The position numbers and the translations under genes were made by a program. A stretch of DNA of 7,742 nt from the NCBI GenBank assembly GCA_964414205.1, contig CAYPVP010000064.1, positions 1 to 7,742 of the forward strand, given 5' to 3'. Below are positions 1 through 6,173 of the stretch, piece after piece. This DNA comes from STD2-102 sp964414205 (GTDB lineage: Bacteria; Bacillota; Clostridia; Christensenellales; CAG-917). How positions within the stretch are numbered: position 1 is the stretch's first letter; the number at the start of each line of letters is the position of its first letter. The notes below the pieces were generated by a model, which saw only the letters and a list, made by a program, of their open reading frames with translations, did not search any database and was not told the origin of the DNA.

Positions 1-77
1 GTTTGTTTTTTACTAAATAATGTGGAAAAATTGATAAAAAGAAAAAACTGAAAAAATGCCAATTTTGATTGTCTGTC

Positions 78-106
78 TTGAAAATTTGTTTTGTATGATT
101 TATAAT
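78..106 (+). promoter_or_regulatory. Sigma-70/sigma-A-type promoter of the cytidylate-kinase-like gene
   Basis: TTGAAA at 78-83 is followed by a 17-nt spacer and a perfect TATAAT at 101-106. Transcription would start near 113, leaving a leader of about 22 nt with the Shine-Dalgarno AGAGGTGG at 124-131. The box quality, exact spacing and closeness to a gene start support it. The call rests on motif matching alone. Confidence 0.72.
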
Positions 107-134
107 TGAAAAAAGACATTATGAGAGGTGGAAC

Positions 135-758
135 ATGGATGACAAACATTTGATTATTACCATTGGAAGAGAATATGGCAGTGGTGGTCATGAAGTTGGC
201 TTGAAACTTGCAAAACATTTTGGAATTCAACTTTATGACAAAGAAATCATCGATTTGATTGCCAAAGAAGGAGAACTTTCGGCAGATTTTGTGCATGAGT
301 ATGAAGAAACTCGCCCAAGGTTTCAATTTCCAATGCTTGTTGGTGGCACGGTGACACCATATTATCAACAAACATTTTCAGACAAAATTTTTATGGAACA
401 ATCAAAATTGATGCAAAGAGAAGCAAGCACCAAAAGTGGTGTGTTTATTGGCAGATGTTCTGATTATGTTTTGAGAAAAATGAATCCAATCAATGTTTTC
501 GTTTGCTCTGATTTTGACAGCCGTGTCAAAAGAAAGATGTTGCAAGTTGATGAGAGTTTGGACACATTCAGCGTTGATGAAATGGAAAAAATCGTGAAGA
601 ATGTTGACAAAAGAAGAAGACAATATTATGAGTATTACAGTGACAAGAAATGGGGTGCATCATCGGGATATGATTTGTGCGTCAACACAGACAAGATTGG
701 AGTTGATGGTGCTGTTGAAACTATCATCAGTTTTGTTGAAGCCATTGCAAAAAAATAA
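135..758 (+). CDS. Cytidylate kinase-like family P-loop protein
   Basis: A 207-residue soluble, cytoplasmic protein of the cytidylate-kinase-like family, distinct from classical CMP kinase Cmk. Residues 11-18 (GREYGSGG) form the family's P-loop variant, which lacks the usual GKS/T ending. LYDKEII (about 33-39) is the conserved nucleotide-kinase segment after the first helix. GRCSDYVLR (about 106-114) corresponds to the family's GRxADYxLR motif. The C-terminal RRRQYYEYYSDKKWG and YDLCVNT segments are also typical. Length is normal for the family and the protein looks intact. The start is set by AGAGGTGG just upstream; the ATG at 121 is out of frame. It has its own promoter and a terminator-like hairpin, so it is probably monocistronic and unrelated to the sugar genes downstream. 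Phosphorylation of a nucleoside monophosphate is a family-level guess. The true substrate of these paralogues is mostly unknown. Confidence 0.9.
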   Translation: MDDKHLIITIGREYGSGGHEVGLKLAKHFGIQLYDKEIIDLIAKEGELSADFVHEYEETRPRFQFPMLVGGTVTPYYQQTFSDKIFMEQSKLMQREASTKSGVFIGRCSDYVLRKMNPINVFVCSDFDSRVKRKMLQVDESLDTFSVDEMEKIVKNVDKRRRQYYEYYSDKKWGASSGYDLCVNTDKIGVDGAVETIISFVEAIAKK

Positions 759-767
759 AATGAATTT

Positions 768-854
768 AAAAAGTTTTGCGCTTTCTTTCTAGATTGCTTT
801 TGCATTGATGTATGTTGTGCGACAAGATAGAACGAAAAGTGCAAAACTTTTTTC
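768..854 (+). terminator. Long terminator-like hairpin after the kinase-like gene
   Basis: Positions 768-779 (AAAAAGTTTTGC) pair perfectly with 841-852. The stem continues through a G-U pair (780/840), four pairs (781-784/836-839), one bulged A (835), a C-G pair (785/834), one mismatch and five pairs (787-791/828-832). That makes about 23 bp enclosing a 36-nt tip. The 3' arm ends in a T-rich run (848-853, then CTTTT), as in an intrinsic terminator. It begins 10 nt after the stop codon. The long stem and wide tip are unusual for a simple terminator; a small inverted-repeat element acting as one is an alternative. Confidence 0.6.
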
Positions 855-869
855 TTTTGCCATAAAGTT

Positions 870-920
870 GGTTTAAATCAAATGCTGGTTGAATGCAAAT
901 GATGGTTTAAAACAAATGAT
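870..920. repeat. Three tandem 17-bp repeats
   Basis: Units at 870-886, 887-903 and 904-920 follow the pattern GGTTTAAAnCAAATGAT. Units 1 and 3 differ at two positions; unit 2 is more diverged (GGTTGAATGCAAATGAT). A decayed fourth copy may begin at 921 (GATTGAAAAAC). The array lies between the hairpin of the upstream gene and the capE promoter, outside any credible reading frame. It could be a protein-binding array or slipped-strand duplication; the sequence does not decide. Confidence 0.65.
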
Positions 921-1013
921 GATTGAAAAACTTGTGTTCAATCAAAAAAGTAAAGATAAAGAAAAAATTCAACATCTATGTTGTGAAAGTGGAAAATTTG
1001 AGTTTTGATTGAA
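920..1013. other. Gene-free spacer with small competing hairpins
   Basis: The 367-nt spacer 759-1125 holds no gene that I can support. After the repeats, TGATTGAA (920-927) can pair with TTCAATCA (937-944), giving an 8-bp stem. The same right arm, extended to TTCAATCAAAA (937-947), is also perfectly complementary over 11 bp to 1003-1013. A small perfect hairpin, CAACAT-CT-ATGTTG, lies at 970-983. All of this is upstream of the capE promoter, so it is not part of the capE leader unless an earlier start exists. Confidence 0.35.
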
Positions 1014-1066
1014 ATGGGCAAGACCGTTCAAATTGTTTTGATGCAAGTTTTATGCACGAGTAATTA

Positions 1067-1095
1067 TTGACTATTCCATATTTAATTGATAAAAT
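1067..1095 (+). promoter_or_regulatory. Promoter of the capEFG operon
   Basis: TTGACT at 1067-1072, a 17-nt spacer and TAAAAT at 1090-1095 give a good sigma-70/sigma-A promoter. The start point would be near 1102, with a leader of about 24 nt containing AGAAGG (1112-1117), 8 nt before the capE ATG. No operator or riboswitch fits in so short a leader. Confidence 0.7.
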
Positions 1096-1125
1096 GTAAC
1101 TATAAAAAAAAAGAAGGCAAAAAGT

Positions 1126-2178
1126 ATGAGTATTTATAATGGCAAAACATTGATGATTACAGGTGGAACTGGCAGTTTTGGTAATGCCGTTCTAAACCGT
1201 TTTATAAACACGGACATAAAGGAAATCAGAATTTTCAGCAGAGATGAAAAAAAGCAAGATGACATGCGACATAAATATCAAGCAATTTCTCCTGAACATT
1301 CCGACAAAATCAAATTTTACATTGGAGATGTTCGTGACATTCAAGGTGTAAGAAACGCTATGCACAATGTTGATTTCATTTTCCATGCAGCCGCTCTCAA
1401 ACAAGTTCCAAGTTGCGAATTCTTTCCTATTGAAGCAGTCAAAACCAATGTTTTGGGAACTGAAAATGTTTTGCAAGCAGCGATTGACGCAGGCGTAAAA
1501 AAAATCATTTGTTTGTCAACCGACAAAGCAGCCTACCCTGTCAATGCGATGGGAACTTCAAAGGCAATGATGGAAAAAGTCATTGTGGCAAAGGCAAGAA
1601 CAGTTGAACCATCAAAAACAACCATTTGTTGCACTAGATATGGCAATGTTATGTGCAGTCGTGGAAGCGTCATTCCTTTGTTTATTGACCAAATCAGACA
1701 AGGACAATCTATGACCGTGACCGAACCTAGAATGACTCGATTCATCATGAGTTTGGAAGAAGCAGTTGACCTTGTTTTGTTCGCATTTGAGCATGGTGAA
1801 AGTGGAGATATTTTGGTTCAAAAAGCACCGTCTTGCAAAATTGCAGATTTGGCTGAGGCTGTTGGAGAACTTTTTGGAAACACAAAAGAAATCAAGAACA
1901 TAGGAATTCGACATGGCGAAAAAATGTTTGAAACATTGCTTACAAATGAAGAATGTATCAATGCGATTGACATGGGCGATTTTTATCGTGTCCCATGTGA
2001 CAAACGTGACTTGAACTATGACAAATATTTCACCGAAGGCAATGAACTCGGAGAAGATTTGCATGAATTTGACAGCAACAACACAGAATTGCTAACTGTT
2101 GAAGAAATAAAAGGCAAACTTTTGGAATTGGACTACATCAAAAAACAACTTGTAAAGATGAATATAGGTGAAAAATGA
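1126..2178 (+). CDS. capE: UDP-GlcNAc 4,6-dehydratase/5-epimerase (CapE/WbjB type)
   Basis: A 350-residue extended short-chain dehydrogenase/reductase, close to the length of staphylococcal CapE. The family enzyme converts UDP-GlcNAc to the 4-keto-6-deoxy L-arabino sugar, the first step towards UDP-L-FucNAc, in the cytoplasm. GGTGSFG (residues 13-19) is the Rossmann dinucleotide loop. FSRDEKKQDDMR (about 37-48) and HAAALKQVPSCE (about 87-98) are strongly characteristic of CapE/FlaA1-like enzymes. The active-site stretch LSTDK (130-134) is followed by M142-G-T-S-K146, so the usual YxxxK reads MxxxK. As I recall, that is the normal CapE state and not damage. The start is supported by AGAAGG 8 nt upstream. 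The stop overlaps the next ATG as ATGA (2175-2178), so capE and capF are probably translationally coupled. Confidence 0.95.
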   Translation: MSIYNGKTLMITGGTGSFGNAVLNRFINTDIKEIRIFSRDEKKQDDMRHKYQAISPEHSDKIKFYIGDVRDIQGVRNAMHNVDFIFHAAALKQVPSCEFFPIEAVKTNVLGTENVLQAAIDAGVKKIICLSTDKAAYPVNAMGTSKAMMEKVIVAKARTVEPSKTTICCTRYGNVMCSRGSVIPLFIDQIRQGQSMTVTEPRMTRFIMSLEEAVDLVLFAFEHGESGDILVQKAPSCKIADLAEAVGELFGNTKEIKNIGIRHGEKMFETLLTNEECINAIDMGDFYRVPCDKRDLNYDKYFTEGNELGEDLHEFDSNNTELLTVEEIKGKLLELDYIKKQLVKMNIGEK

Positions 2179-3317
2179 AATTGCTTGTCACAGGTGCAAA
2201 AGGATTTGTTGGAAAAAATTTGATTGCAGAATTGAAAAATATTCAATGTGGAAAAAGCAAAAATGTGATGCTTGATGAAAGCATTGAGATTTTTGAATGC
2301 GATTTGGAAACTTCAAAAGAAGAATTGGAAGATTTCGCATCAAAATGTGACTTTGTTTTTCATTTGGCAGGAATCAACAGACCAAAAAATGTTGATGAAT
2401 TTATGGAAGGCAACTTTGGTTTTACATCTGAATTGCTTGATTGCCTAAAAAAGCATGAGAACAAAGCACCAATTTTGATGTCGAGTTCAATTCAAGCAGA
2501 ACTTGACAATGACTATGGCAAAAGCAAGCGAGCAGGTGAAGTGTTTTTGAGAGATTATGGCAGAGCCTATGGAATCAGCACTTTCATTTTTAGATTGCCC
2601 AATGTGTTTGGAAAATGGAGCAAGCCAAACTATAACAGTGCTGTTGCAACATTTTGTCACAACATTGCACGAGGTTTGCCAATTACAGTCAGTGACAGAA
2701 AGCATGCTTTAAATTTGGTTTATATTGATGATGTTGTAAATGCCTTTCTAAATGTTTTGTCGGATAATGTTGAATATGAAAAAGGCTATTGCAGTGTTCC
2801 AATTTCATACAATGTGACTCTTGGTCAAATTGTTGATTTGCTTGAAAATTTCAAAAAGCAAAGAGAAAATTTGCAATTACCAAACATGAAGAATGCGTTT
2901 GAAAAAAAATTATACTCAACCTATTTGAGTTTTTTGCCTACTGACAGTTTTTCTTATTGTTTAAATTCGCATGAAGATGCAAGAGGTTCATTCACAGAGT
3001 TTTTGCACACAGAAAACAATGGACAAATTTCAGTCAACATTTCAAAGCCTCACATTGTCAAAGGACAACACTGGCACAACACAAAAAATGAAAAGTTTTT
3101 GGTCGTTTCTGGCAAAGGTGTGATTAGGTTCAGAGAAATTGGTTCAACAGAAGTTGTTGAATATTTTGTATCGGGAGAAAAATTGGAAGTTGTTGACATT
3201 CCATGTGGCTATACTCACAACATAGAAAATTTGGGTGATAGCGACATGGTCACAATCATGTGGTGCAATGAAATTTTCAATCCAAACAAGCCAGACACAT
3301 TTTTTGAGGAGGTTTGA
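2175..3317 (+). CDS. capF: UDP-2-acetamido-2,6-dideoxy-hexulose reductase (CapF/WbjC type)
   Basis: A 380-residue two-domain protein, near the roughly 370 residues usual for CapF. The N-terminal SDR domain has GAKGFVG (7-13) and the catalytic Y114-G-K-S-K118 with Ser residues at 103-105. It would reduce the 4-keto intermediate to UDP-N-acetyl-6-deoxy-L-talosamine using NADPH. The C-terminal domain (about 265-380) is a cupin: HWH (299-301), E306 and H348 fit the metal-binding pattern of the CapF cupin, which in the staphylococcal enzyme assists the preceding epimerisation. The start overlaps capE by 4 nt, with AGGTG at 2166-2170. The last codons, GAG GAG GTT, form a perfect AGGAGG Shine-Dalgarno for the downstream gene. 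Only 3 of the other 30 Glu codons are GAG, so this pair is probably kept for that purpose. Confidence 0.95.
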   Translation: MKLLVTGAKGFVGKNLIAELKNIQCGKSKNVMLDESIEIFECDLETSKEELEDFASKCDFVFHLAGINRPKNVDEFMEGNFGFTSELLDCLKKHENKAPILMSSSIQAELDNDYGKSKRAGEVFLRDYGRAYGISTFIFRLPNVFGKWSKPNYNSAVATFCHNIARGLPITVSDRKHALNLVYIDDVVNAFLNVLSDNVEYEKGYCSVPISYNVTLGQIVDLLENFKKQRENLQLPNMKNAFEKKLYSTYLSFLPTDSFSYCLNSHEDARGSFTEFLHTENNGQISVNISKPHIVKGQHWHNTKNEKFLVVSGKGVIRFREIGSTEVVEYFVSGEKLEVVDIPCGYTHNIENLGDSDMVTIMWCNEIFNPNKPDTFFEEV

Positions 3318-3347
3318 ATTTCAAAATTTGAAATTTCAAAATAGAAA
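3306..3347 (+). promoter_or_regulatory. Distant Shine-Dalgarno with intervening hairpin, capG start
   Basis: GAGGAGG lies at 3306-3312, 35 nt before the capG ATG at 3348. That is too far for direct use, and no good Shine-Dalgarno is nearer. Positions 3313-3324 (TTTGAATTTCAA) pair with 3328-3340, with one bulged T at 3334 and a 3-nt loop, giving 12 bp. With this hairpin folded, GAGGAGG sits 7 nt from the ATG, which is normal spacing. A TAG at 3342-3344 is in frame, so no earlier capG start is possible. Confidence 0.6.
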
Positions 3348-4472
3348 ATGGAAAAAATGAAAGTGATGACAATTTTGGGCACAAGACCCGAAATCATTCG
3401 TTTGTCAGCATGCATAAAGGCTTGCGACAAATATTTCAATCATATTTTGGTTCATACAGGTCAAAATTGGGATTATACGCTAAACCAAGTTTTTTTCGAG
3501 AATTTGGAACTTAGAGAACCTGATTATTTTTTGAATTGCGTTGGCAAAGATTTGGGCGAATCAATGGGAAACATCATTGCCAAGTCATATGAAATCATTG
3601 AGAAAGAAAAACCTGATGCAGTTTTGATTTTGGGCGACACCAACAGTGCTTTGTCAGCAATTTCTGCAAAACGCTTGAAAGTTCCAATTTTTCATATGGA
3701 AGCAGGAAATCGTTGCTGGGATTGGAATGTTTCAGAAATGATTAACCGTAGAGTTGTTGATGCCATTTCTGACATAAACATGCCATACACAGAACATAGC
3801 AGAAGATATTTGCTCAGCGAAGGTATTGATGGAAAAACTATGTTTGTGACTGGTTCTCCAATGCGAGAAGTTTTGCAAACATACTCTGCAAAAATTGACG
3901 AAAGCAATGTTCTCAACGAACTTGGTTTGCAAAGTGGAAAATACATTTTGCTTTCAAGCCATCGAGAAGAAAACATTGACAATGAAGAACATTTTTTCAG
4001 TTTGATGAATGCCATAAACAACATTGCTGAAACCTATCAAATGCCTGTGATTTATTCTACACACCCAAGAAGCAAAAAGTTTATTGAAAAACGCAATTTC
4101 AAATTTCACCCATTGGTGCAAAGTTTGAAACCGTTTGGTTTTTTTGACTACAACAAATTGCAAAAAAATGCTTACTGTGTGTTGTCTGACAGTGGAACTT
4201 TGTCAGAAGAAAGTGCAATGCTAAACTTTCCTGCTGTTCTCATCAGAACAAGCACCGAAAGACCAGAGGTGTTGGACAAAGGCAGTGTTGTCATTGGTGG
4301 AATTACTACAAAAGATATTTGCCAAGCAATGGATATGGCTGTTGCAATGAAAGACAACAACGAGCCATATGTTGTGGCAGAAGACTATGCTGACACAAAT
4401 GTGAGTTTGAAAGTTGTAAAAATTATTCAAAGTTATGCTAAAATCGTAAACATCACAACATGGCAAAAATGA
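3348..4472 (+). CDS. capG: UDP-N-acetyl-L-fucosamine-forming 2-epimerase (CapG/WbjD type)
   Basis: A 374-residue non-hydrolysing UDP-HexNAc 2-epimerase of the WecB superfamily, with a GT-B-like double Rossmann fold in the cytoplasm. GTRPEIIRLS (11-20) is the signature start. Residues matching E. coli WecB catalytic positions are present: D97 (in GDTNS), E118 (in HMEAG), E130 (in SEMINRR) and H205 (in SHREEN). SDSGTLSEE (280-288) is the UDP-binding motif. The INRRVVDAISDINMPYTE stretch and its place directly after capE and capF point to the L-FucNAc branch rather than ManNAc synthesis. It would convert UDP-N-acetyl-L-talosamine-type product to UDP-L-FucNAc. The start at 3348 is bounded by an in-frame TAG; Met4 at 3357 is an alternative. 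None of its 30 Leu codons is TTA and 22 are TTG. Confidence 0.93.
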   Translation: MEKMKVMTILGTRPEIIRLSACIKACDKYFNHILVHTGQNWDYTLNQVFFENLELREPDYFLNCVGKDLGESMGNIIAKSYEIIEKEKPDAVLILGDTNSALSAISAKRLKVPIFHMEAGNRCWDWNVSEMINRRVVDAISDINMPYTEHSRRYLLSEGIDGKTMFVTGSPMREVLQTYSAKIDESNVLNELGLQSGKYILLSSHREENIDNEEHFFSLMNAINNIAETYQMPVIYSTHPRSKKFIEKRNFKFHPLVQSLKPFGFFDYNKLQKNAYCVLSDSGTLSEESAMLNFPAVLIRTSTERPEVLDKGSVVIGGITTKDICQAMDMAVAMKDNNEPYVVAEDYADTNVSLKVVKIIQSYAKIVNITTWQK

Positions 4473-4478
4473 TTTTTG

Positions 4479-4498
4479 CAACATTTGCAACAATGTTG
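4479..4498 (+). other. Hairpin just after capG
   Basis: CAACATT (4479-4485) and AATGTTG (4492-4498) form a perfect 7-bp stem with a 6-nt loop, seven bases after the capG stop. No T-run follows, so it does not look like an intrinsic terminator. It could protect the mRNA 3' end or be chance in AT-rich DNA. Confidence 0.4.
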
Positions 4499-4502
4499 TT
4501 AA

Positions 4503-4587
4503 AAACAGTAATCATTTATAAACAATAATCATTGATTAACATCAATCTTTGATAAACAATAATCATTGATAAACATCAGTCTTTGAT
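4503..4587. repeat. Five tandem 17-bp repeats
   Basis: Units at 4503-4519, 4520-4536, 4537-4553, 4554-4570 and 4571-4587 follow AAACAnnAATCwTTGAT. Units 2 and 4 are identical. There is a 34-bp higher-order period: 4520-4553 and 4554-4587 differ at only two positions. Several units contain a near-palindrome, best at 4526-4538 (TAATCA-T-TGATTA). The array lies between capG and its terminator and would be transcribed with the operon. It resembles iterons or an operator array in form, but no replication or regulator gene is nearby. A polymorphic tandem repeat is the simplest alternative. Confidence 0.85.
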
Positions 4588-4657
4588 TCGCTTCAAAAAT
4601 GAATTGCAAAACGTTTTCAATTTTGAAAAAACATCTAAATTTAAAATATAAAGATTG

Positions 4658-4685
4658 AAAAAGCACCCGAGTTGGTGCTTTTTTT
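4658..4685 (+). terminator. Intrinsic terminator of the capEFG operon
   Basis: AAAAAGCACC (4658-4667) pairs perfectly with GGTGCTTTTT (4674-4683) around the loop CGAGTT, followed by a T-run to 4685. The compact GC-rich core and seven T's make this the clearest terminator in the window. It lies 186 nt after the capG stop, so the operon would carry a long 3' tail that includes the repeat array. Confidence 0.9.
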
Positions 4686-4900
4686 ATGTCATTTTCAAAT
4701 TTGAAATCTTCATTGTTTTGTGCATAGAAATCAAGGTGTGTTTTTTGATATAAACTATTTACAATCTAGGTCATATGCAAGCGTAGAAATCGACAAAAAA
4801 GTGCAAAATTAAACAAGTTGACAAAGATATAAAATGTGTTTTGCAAATTCGCCTTAATAGTTGACAAAATTTGAAAATAAGGGTTTCAAAAAGAATAAAT
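4686..4900. other. Gene-free spacer upstream of galE
   Basis: No credible reading frame is present here. A perfect 14-bp palindrome (TTTCAAATTTGAAA) follows the terminator at 4693-4706. TTTGAAA (4870-4876) and TTTCAAA (4884-4890) form a 7-bp stem around a 7-nt loop. Two TTGACAAA boxes occur 43 bp apart at 4818-4825 and 4861-4868. They look like -35 elements, but neither has a matching -10 at 16-18 nt. Confidence 0.4.
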
Positions 4901-4903
4901 ATA

Positions 4904-4912
4904 TGTTAAAAT
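4904..4912 (+). promoter_or_regulatory. Candidate extended -10 promoter of galE
   Basis: TG at 4904-4905, one base, then TAAAAT at 4907-4912 match an extended -10. The -35 region at proper spacing is weak (TTTCAA, 4884-4889). The start near 4919 would give a leader of about 120 nt before galE. This is the best candidate I see, but no classical promoter with both boxes was found. Confidence 0.35.
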
Positions 4913-5038
4913 TCAAGATGTAAGAACTTTTTGAAATAATGATTTAGTTGTAAAACATAAACAAGTTTGTTTAAGAATAATCAATACAATCAATGAAACC
5001 AAAAAAAGCATAAAAATGCAGATGATAGAGGTGTAAAT

Positions 5039-6046
5039 ATGAAAGTTTTAGTCACGGGTGGAGCAGGCTATATTGCTTCTCATACAAATGTAGTTTTGAT
5101 GAACGCTGGCTATGATGTGGTTGCTGTCGACAATTTTGCAAATAGCAACATCGAAAATGTAAAAAATGTTGAAAAAATCGTTGGCAAATCAATTCAATTT
5201 GTTGAAGGTGATGTTTGTGATGCAAAATTGATGAACGAAATTTTTGAAAAGCATAAAATTGATGCAGTAATTCATTTTGCTGGTCTCAAAGCAGTTGGGG
5301 AAAGTTGCGTGAAACCACTTTTATACTATAAAAACAACTTGTGCTCAACTTTGACACTGGTGGATGCAATGAAAAATCACGGAGTAAAAAATTTGGTTTT
5401 TTCAAGTTCTGCAACAGTCTATGGTGACCCAAAGGAATTGCCAATCACTGAAACATCGCAAGTTGGTGGCACAACAAACCCTTATGGCACAACAAAATTT
5501 ATGATTGAAAGAATTTTGAGTGATGTTTATGCTTCTGACCCAACATGGCACATTGCCCTTTTGCGATACTTCAATCCGGTGGGCGCACATGAAAGTGGAC
5601 GTATTGGCGAAGACCCAAAAGGAATTCCAAACAATTTGATGCCATATGTGGCGAAAGTTGCTTTTGGAGAGTTGCCTTGCATTCGTGTTTTTGGAAATGA
5701 CTATTCAACAAAAGATGGAACTGGCGTGCGTGACTACATTCATGTGATGGACTTGTCAGAGGGCCATCTTGCTGCACTCAAAAACATTGAGAAATTTGGA
5801 GCAACACCAATAAATTTGGGTACAGGAATTGGATATAGCGTTTTGGATATGATTCATGCATTTTCAAAAGCATGTGGCAAAGATTTGCCATATGAAATTG
5901 TGGAAAGACGCCCTGGTGACATTGCCTCATGCTATGCAAGTCCTGACAAAGCAAAAGAATTTATTGGCTGGCAGGCTACTCGCACTTTGGAAGATATGTG
6001 CAAGGATACTTGGAATTTTCAAAAAAATCGAGTCAGCAAGTCTTAG
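5039..6046 (+). CDS. galE: UDP-glucose/UDP-GlcNAc 4-epimerase GalE
   Basis: A 335-residue extended SDR, nearly collinear with E. coli GalE (338). It interconverts UDP-Glc and UDP-Gal using tightly bound NAD in the cytoplasm. GGAGYIA (7-13) is the NAD loop, with Ala replacing the third Gly, a tolerated variant. D31-N32 binds the adenosine ribose. IHFAGLKAVGES (78-89), S124, Y149 and K153 are conserved at the E. coli numbers. LLRYFNPVGAH, PNNLMPY and DGTGVRDYIHVMDL follow as expected. C298 aligns with E. coli Tyr299, where Tyr blocks N-acetylated substrates and Cys (as in human GalE) allows them. The enzyme may therefore also make UDP-GalNAc. GAGGTG at 5028-5033 sets the start. It lies after the capEFG terminator and so forms a separate unit. 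No strong terminator follows. Confidence 0.96.
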   Translation: MKVLVTGGAGYIASHTNVVLMNAGYDVVAVDNFANSNIENVKNVEKIVGKSIQFVEGDVCDAKLMNEIFEKHKIDAVIHFAGLKAVGESCVKPLLYYKNNLCSTLTLVDAMKNHGVKNLVFSSSATVYGDPKELPITETSQVGGTTNPYGTTKFMIERILSDVYASDPTWHIALLRYFNPVGAHESGRIGEDPKGIPNNLMPYVAKVAFGELPCIRVFGNDYSTKDGTGVRDYIHVMDLSEGHLAALKNIEKFGATPINLGTGIGYSVLDMIHAFSKACGKDLPYEIVERRPGDIASCYASPDKAKEFIGWQATRTLEDMCKDTWNFQKNRVSKS

Positions 6047-6102
6047 CCTAAGTTTTAATGTGTTTTGTAGACAAAAAAAATCAAAATTCGACCAAAACAT
6101 AA

Positions 6103-6120
6103 TATAATTCAGTGTATAAT
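6103..6120 (+). promoter_or_regulatory. Candidate -10 elements for the co-polymerase operon
   Basis: Two perfect TATAAT boxes lie 12 bp apart at 6103-6108 and 6115-6120 in the 186-nt spacer after galE. Neither has a good -35 at 16-18 nt. One of them may be the promoter of the two genes downstream, with a leader of 105-125 nt. Read-through from galE cannot be excluded. Confidence 0.4.
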
Positions 6121-6173
6121 ATAAGTGATAGTGAGTAAGTAACAAAAAAATGACTTTTTTCTAAAATGCCTAA

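Noticed and set aside
1549..1563. CapE lacks the catalytic Tyr of YxxxK (Met142 instead)
   Set aside because: The surrounding sequence is typical CapE, where, as I recall, Met at this site is normal. It is not a sign of inactivation.
1612..2064. 150-codon reverse-strand open frame opposite capE
   Set aside because: It lies entirely within capE on the other strand, shows no family resemblance and has a composition expected of an antisense shadow.
3357..3359. Alternative capG start at Met4
   Set aside because: It has only a weak GGA nearby, and the hairpin-bridged Shine-Dalgarno fits 3348 better. It is not fully excluded.
4503..4587. Repeat array considered as a CRISPR
   Set aside because: The 17-bp units are directly adjacent with no spacers, and no cas genes are present.
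4623..4652. TTGAAA-18-TATAAA promoter-like pair
   Set aside because: Transcription would start inside the terminator hairpin at 4658-4685, so it is most likely chance in AT-rich DNA.
6065..6076. TTTTGT-AG-ACAAAA inverted repeat after galE
   Set aside because: The loop is too short and no T-run follows, so it does not support a terminator call.
5856..6107. 83-codon frame overlapping the end of galE in another frame
   Set aside because: Most of it is out-of-frame galE sequence, with no Shine-Dalgarno and no recognisable domain.
6145..6161. A-run and T-run hairpin considered as the galE terminator
   Set aside because: The stem is A-U only and too weak. No convincing terminator was found between galE and the co-polymerase gene.
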